This document shows, one piece after another, positions 42,069 through 44,310 of a stretch of 44,310 bases of DNA. The translations under genes and the position numbers were made by a program. How positions within the stretch are numbered: the stretch's first letter is position 1; each line of letters opens with the position of its first letter. A model generated the notes under the pieces. It worked only from the letters and a program-made list of their open reading frames with translations. It had not been told where the DNA came from and searched no databases. The stretch is from assembly GCF_000429505.1 (NCBI RefSeq), contig NZ_KE386912.1, positions 65,596-109,905 on the forward strand. The letters run 5' to 3'. Source of the stretch: Aliagarivorans taiwanensis DSM 22990. GTDB lineage: Bacteria; Pseudomonadota; Gammaproteobacteria; Enterobacterales; Celerinatantimonadaceae.

Positions 42069-42380
42069 TTAGCTCTCGATTTTGATTAACTTATCGAAAT
42101 TGGCAACTTCTAATACCTTGAGGATGGCTGGCGAGGGCCGGCGGATCACCAGATCGCGGGCTTGGGATTTTTCGGCATGTTCTTTAAGCAGCAGCATCAT
42201 GCCCAGCGCAGAGCTGTCCATGTATTCAGCAGCGCTAAGATCGAGCACCAACAGCATGCCGTCAATGGCTTGGTCCTTGTAGCTGCAACGAAAATCTTGA
42301 TGCTTAGAGTAGTCAAAACGGCCTTCGACGGTTATCACCAATTCACCGTCTTCGCTGTTAAGCCGGCTTTGAATCGACAT
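42069..42380 (-). CDS. STAS-domain anti-anti-sigma factor (CrsA/HsbA-like)
   Basis: The 103-residue protein is a single STAS domain. The site YMDSSALGMML (53-63) contains Ser56/Ser57, the likely phosphorylation site, matching the SpoIIAA pattern. Unphosphorylated it would bind an anti-sigma or effector partner, and the downstream phosphatase protein would keep it active. ATG 42380 follows a strong AAGGAG; an in-frame start 24 bases upstream is rejected. It is the first gene of a two-gene unit with the response regulator 2 bases away. Confidence 0.93.
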   Translation of the reverse strand: MSIQSRLNSEDGELVITVEGRFDYSKHQDFRCSYKDQAIDGMLLVLDLSAAEYMDSSALGMMLLLKEHAEKSQARDLVIRRPSPAILKVLEVANFDKLIKIES

Positions 42381-42534
42381 TGTCACTCCTTGTACTCCGT
42401 CCATTAGCTAACAGTATGACTTTCTTAGTAATCGGTCAATATGCTCTAGAAGCATACAAGTAAAATTACTGAGTTGCCAAAGGCTAATGATAGTTTTCAT
42501 TAATTCACGTAAGACAGCGCATAAAATACAAAAA

Positions 42535-42554
42535 AGGCGACCATCGGGCCGCCT
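42535..42554 (-). terminator. Terminator of gltX
   Basis: AGGCGACC (42535-42542) pairs with GGCCGCCT (42547-42554), with one G-T pair, around ATCG. On the minus strand five or more T residues follow. It lies 20 bases after the gltX stop. Confidence 0.88.
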
Positions 42555-42573
42555 CTTCATCAACTAACGCATC

Positions 42574-44061
42574 TTAGATGCTGGCCTTGTAGGCCTTATA
42601 CGCTTTATCGAGCGACTTAGCCTGCTTCTTGCTCACACCAATGTGACCCAGTGCCACGCGCAAACGCGCGCGTGTCAGATCTGAGCCCAGCACTACCATT
42701 GCGTCCACCACCGAAGTCGAGCTGGTTTTACCGGTAATTGCTACAAAGATTGGCTCCAGGAAGTCGCGGATCTTAAGCTCCAGATGGCCCGACAACTGCT
42801 TAGCCACGCCAAACACGGTGTCTTTGTCCCAGCTGCGCTGCTCTTCCAGCTGCCAGATAAACATTTGTAGCAATGGGCGCACTTGCTCCACATCCAGCTT
42901 GCCGGTAGTTAACAGCTCAGGGTCGTACTCCGGCAGACCTGATACAAAGTGACCAGCCAGCGGCGCAAGATCGCTAAAGGTTTCCATACGCGGCTTGGCT
43001 TGCTCAAGGATGCTCAGCAGGGTCTCTTTGTTGTAAGCCCACTCCACCAAGCGCTCAACCAACTGCTCGTCGCTCAGCTCTTCGCGGATCCACAGGCCGT
43101 TGAGCCATTTCAGCTTCTCAACGTCGAATACCGGGCCGCCCAGTGACACACGCTTCATATCGAAGTTAGCGATCATCTCATCAAGGGAGAACTTTTCACG
43201 CTCATCGGGCATTGACCAGCCCATACGGCCCAAGTAGTTGAGCAGCGCTTCTGGCATAAAACCCATCTTGCGGTAGTAGTTCACGCTGGTTGGGTTCTTA
43301 CGCTTACTTAGCTTGCTCTTATCCGGGTTACGCAGCAATGGCATATGGCCCAGCTCTGGCGCTTCCCAACCGAGGTCTTCGTATAGCTTAAGCAGCTTAG
43401 GCGCAGAGTTTAGCCACTCTTCACCACGGAATACGTGGGTGATGCCCATCAGATGGTCGTCTACCACGTTCGCCAGGAAGTAAGTTGGCAGACCATCGGC
43501 CTTCATCAGCACCTGCATGTCCACCTGCTCCCATGGAATTTCCACTTCGCCACGCAGATAATCGGTGAACTTAAAGCTGCCCGACTCTGGCACCTTCATA
43601 CGGATCACATAAGGCTTGCCTTCTGCCAGGTTGGCTGCAATCTCTTCAGCAGTCAGCTTCAGGCCACGACCGTCGTATTTAGGCTGCAGGCCTTCGGCCA
43701 TTTGCGCCTTGCGCATCTCCTCCAGCTCTTCGGCGGTAGCGAAGCAGTAGAAGGCCTTGCCTTCATCAATGAGCTGCTTAGCATACTGCTGGTAGATCTC
43801 GCTGCGCTCACTTTGACGGTAAGGACCACGATCGCCGCCGCAATCCGGCCCCTCGTCCCAGTTCAGACCCAACCACTTCAGGCTGTCGTAGATGGCCTGC
43901 TCGGATTCACGCGAGCTACGCGCCTGATCGGTATCTTCGATACGCAGGATAAACTCGCCGCCGTGCTGTTTGGCAAAGCAGTAGTTAAACAGGGCGATAT
44001 AGGCGGTACCGACATGGGGATCACCGGTAGGTGACGGTGCGACACGAGTACGTACAGTCAT
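42574..44061 (-). CDS. gltX: Glutamyl-tRNA synthetase
   Basis: The 495-residue class I synthetase attaches glutamate to tRNA-Glu. The HIGH-type motif is [12 protein letters not shown] (about 10-21) and the KMSKS-type motif is KSKLSKRK (about 248-255). The pattern ([26 protein letters not shown]) matches the Pseudomonas-type GltX rather than the E. coli/Vibrio LHVGGARTALYSW type. GAGAAG lies before ATG 44061. Upstream on the other strand, a strong stable-RNA promoter (44257-44285) reads away from it, as in the E. coli gltX-valU arrangement. Confidence 0.97.
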   Translation of the reverse strand: MTVRTRVAPSPTGDPHVGTAYIALFNYCFAKQHGGEFILRIEDTDQARSSRESEQAIYDSLKWLGLNWDEGPDCGGDRGPYRQSERSEIYQQYAKQLIDEGKAFYCFATAEELEEMRKAQMAEGLQPKYDGRGLKLTAEEIAANLAEGKPYVIRMKVPESGSFKFTDYLRGEVEIPWEQVDMQVLMKADGLPTYFLANVVDDHLMGITHVFRGEEWLNSAPKLLKLYEDLGWEAPELGHMPLLRNPDKSKLSKRKNPTSVNYYRKMGFMPEALLNYLGRMGWSMPDEREKFSLDEMIANFDMKRVSLGGPVFDVEKLKWLNGLWIREELSDEQLVERLVEWAYNKETLLSILEQAKPRMETFSDLAPLAGHFVSGLPEYDPELLTTGKLDVEQVRPLLQMFIWQLEEQRSWDKDTVFGVAKQLSGHLELKIRDFLEPIFVAITGKTSSTSVVDAMVVLGSDLTRARLRVALGHIGVSKKQAKSLDKAYKAYKASI

Positions 44062-44256
44062 GATTCTTCTCTATATAAAGCGGACTTATCAATTGCGGCG
44101 GATTTTAACACAGATTTTTCGCCGCCACAGGCCATGCATCGCTGCTTTTCGTGACTTTTATCTGAGTCTTAGGGCCTGTTTTTAGGCTATTATGCTCGAC
44201 TATTCGCCGCTAATGGATGTTTTTTGCGCGAACGCGATTATCTACCAAAAATCCGC

Positions 44257-44285
44257 TTGACCCAATCATAGGGGATAGGTAGTAT
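44257..44285 (+). promoter_or_regulatory. Strong stable-RNA promoter at the right edge
   Basis: TTGACC (44257-44262) and TAGTAT (44280-44285) are exactly 17 bases apart, followed by the GC-rich discriminator TCGCCTCCG. No gene follows within the window. Given gltX next to it, and the E. coli order, a tRNA operon (for example tRNA-Val) is likely just outside. Confidence 0.75.
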
Positions 44286-44300
44286 TCGCCTCCGTTGAGA

Positions 44301-44310
44301 GGGCACAGCC
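44301..44310 (+). promoter_or_regulatory. Leader box GGGCACAGCC at the right edge
   Basis: The last ten bases of the window are identical to the tRNA-Ala leader box (40213-40222, opposite strand). They start 15 bases after the -10 at 44280-44285. The continuation is outside the window. Confidence 0.5.

Noticed and set aside
42574-44061. Glutamyl-Q tRNA(Asp) synthetase instead of GltX
   Set aside because: The protein is full length (495 residues) with an anticodon-binding C-terminal half, which GluQ lacks.

Overview
The window looks like a chromosomal segment of a marine or aquatic gammaproteobacterium near the Alteromonadales/Vibrionales/Ferrimonas-Shewanella part of the tree. The reasons are an inosine-guanosine kinase (gsk), the yjiH-yjiG pair, a CheV, a CrsR/CrsA-like partner-switching pair, a TAXI-type TRAP transporter, a PEP-CTERM protein, and a gltX with two tRNA-Ala(GGC) genes nearby, which recalls the E. 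coli alaX/alaW-gltX-valU region. The genus cannot be fixed from the sequence alone. Apart from short dispersed and tandem repeats I see no phage, insertion sequence, integrase, CRISPR array or rRNA gene.

Layout. 1-765: tRNA-Asp with a clear promoter, a small membrane protein and a hairpin repeat. 983-5277: a duplicated beta-amylase (GH14) gene with a likely CRP site, a long intergenic region and a GntR/FadR regulator. 5407-9522: a PLP enzyme of the ACC deaminase/D-cysteine desulfhydrase family, a secreted cysteine-rich unknown, cheV, a SpoU-type RNA methyltransferase and a zinc-ribbon membrane protein. 9696-13095: a CDGSH/glutamate-synthase-like fusion divergent from a gamma-glutamyltransferase. 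13194-15299: an outer-membrane barrel, then an M23 peptidase and bactofilin whose genes overlap by 97 bases. 15581-19861: two divergent LysR regulators, a PQ-loop (SemiSWEET-like) protein, a PEP-CTERM protein and a PsiE-family protein. 20149-24143: gsk, then yjiH-yjiG-M20 peptidase behind a perfect FNR-type box. 24213-28064: a PepSY protein and a DUF1501/DUF1800 pair in which the DUF1800 frame is broken. 28272-36758: a catabolic cluster flanked by LysR genes, comprising a class III aminotransferase, a beta-keto acid cleavage enzyme (BKACE), a TAXI binding protein, a fused TRAP permease and a UspA protein. 36842-39891: a lipoprotein, gltS and a patatin lipoprotein. 39896-44310: a second copy of the repeat, two tRNA-Ala genes, the partner-switching pair, gltX, and at the right edge a strong promoter for a stable-RNA operon lying outside the window.

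How it fits together. Several unlinked units handle glutamate or small peptides: the glutamate-synthase-like fusion, Ggt, the M20 carboxypeptidase, GltS and GltX. The clearest candidates for something not yet described are the aminotransferase-BKACE-TRAP cluster (substrate unknown), the tandem beta-amylase whose first half looks like a pseudoenzyme, the CDGSH-glutamate synthase fusion, and a short GGCACAGC box shared by the leaders of three stable-RNA promoters.
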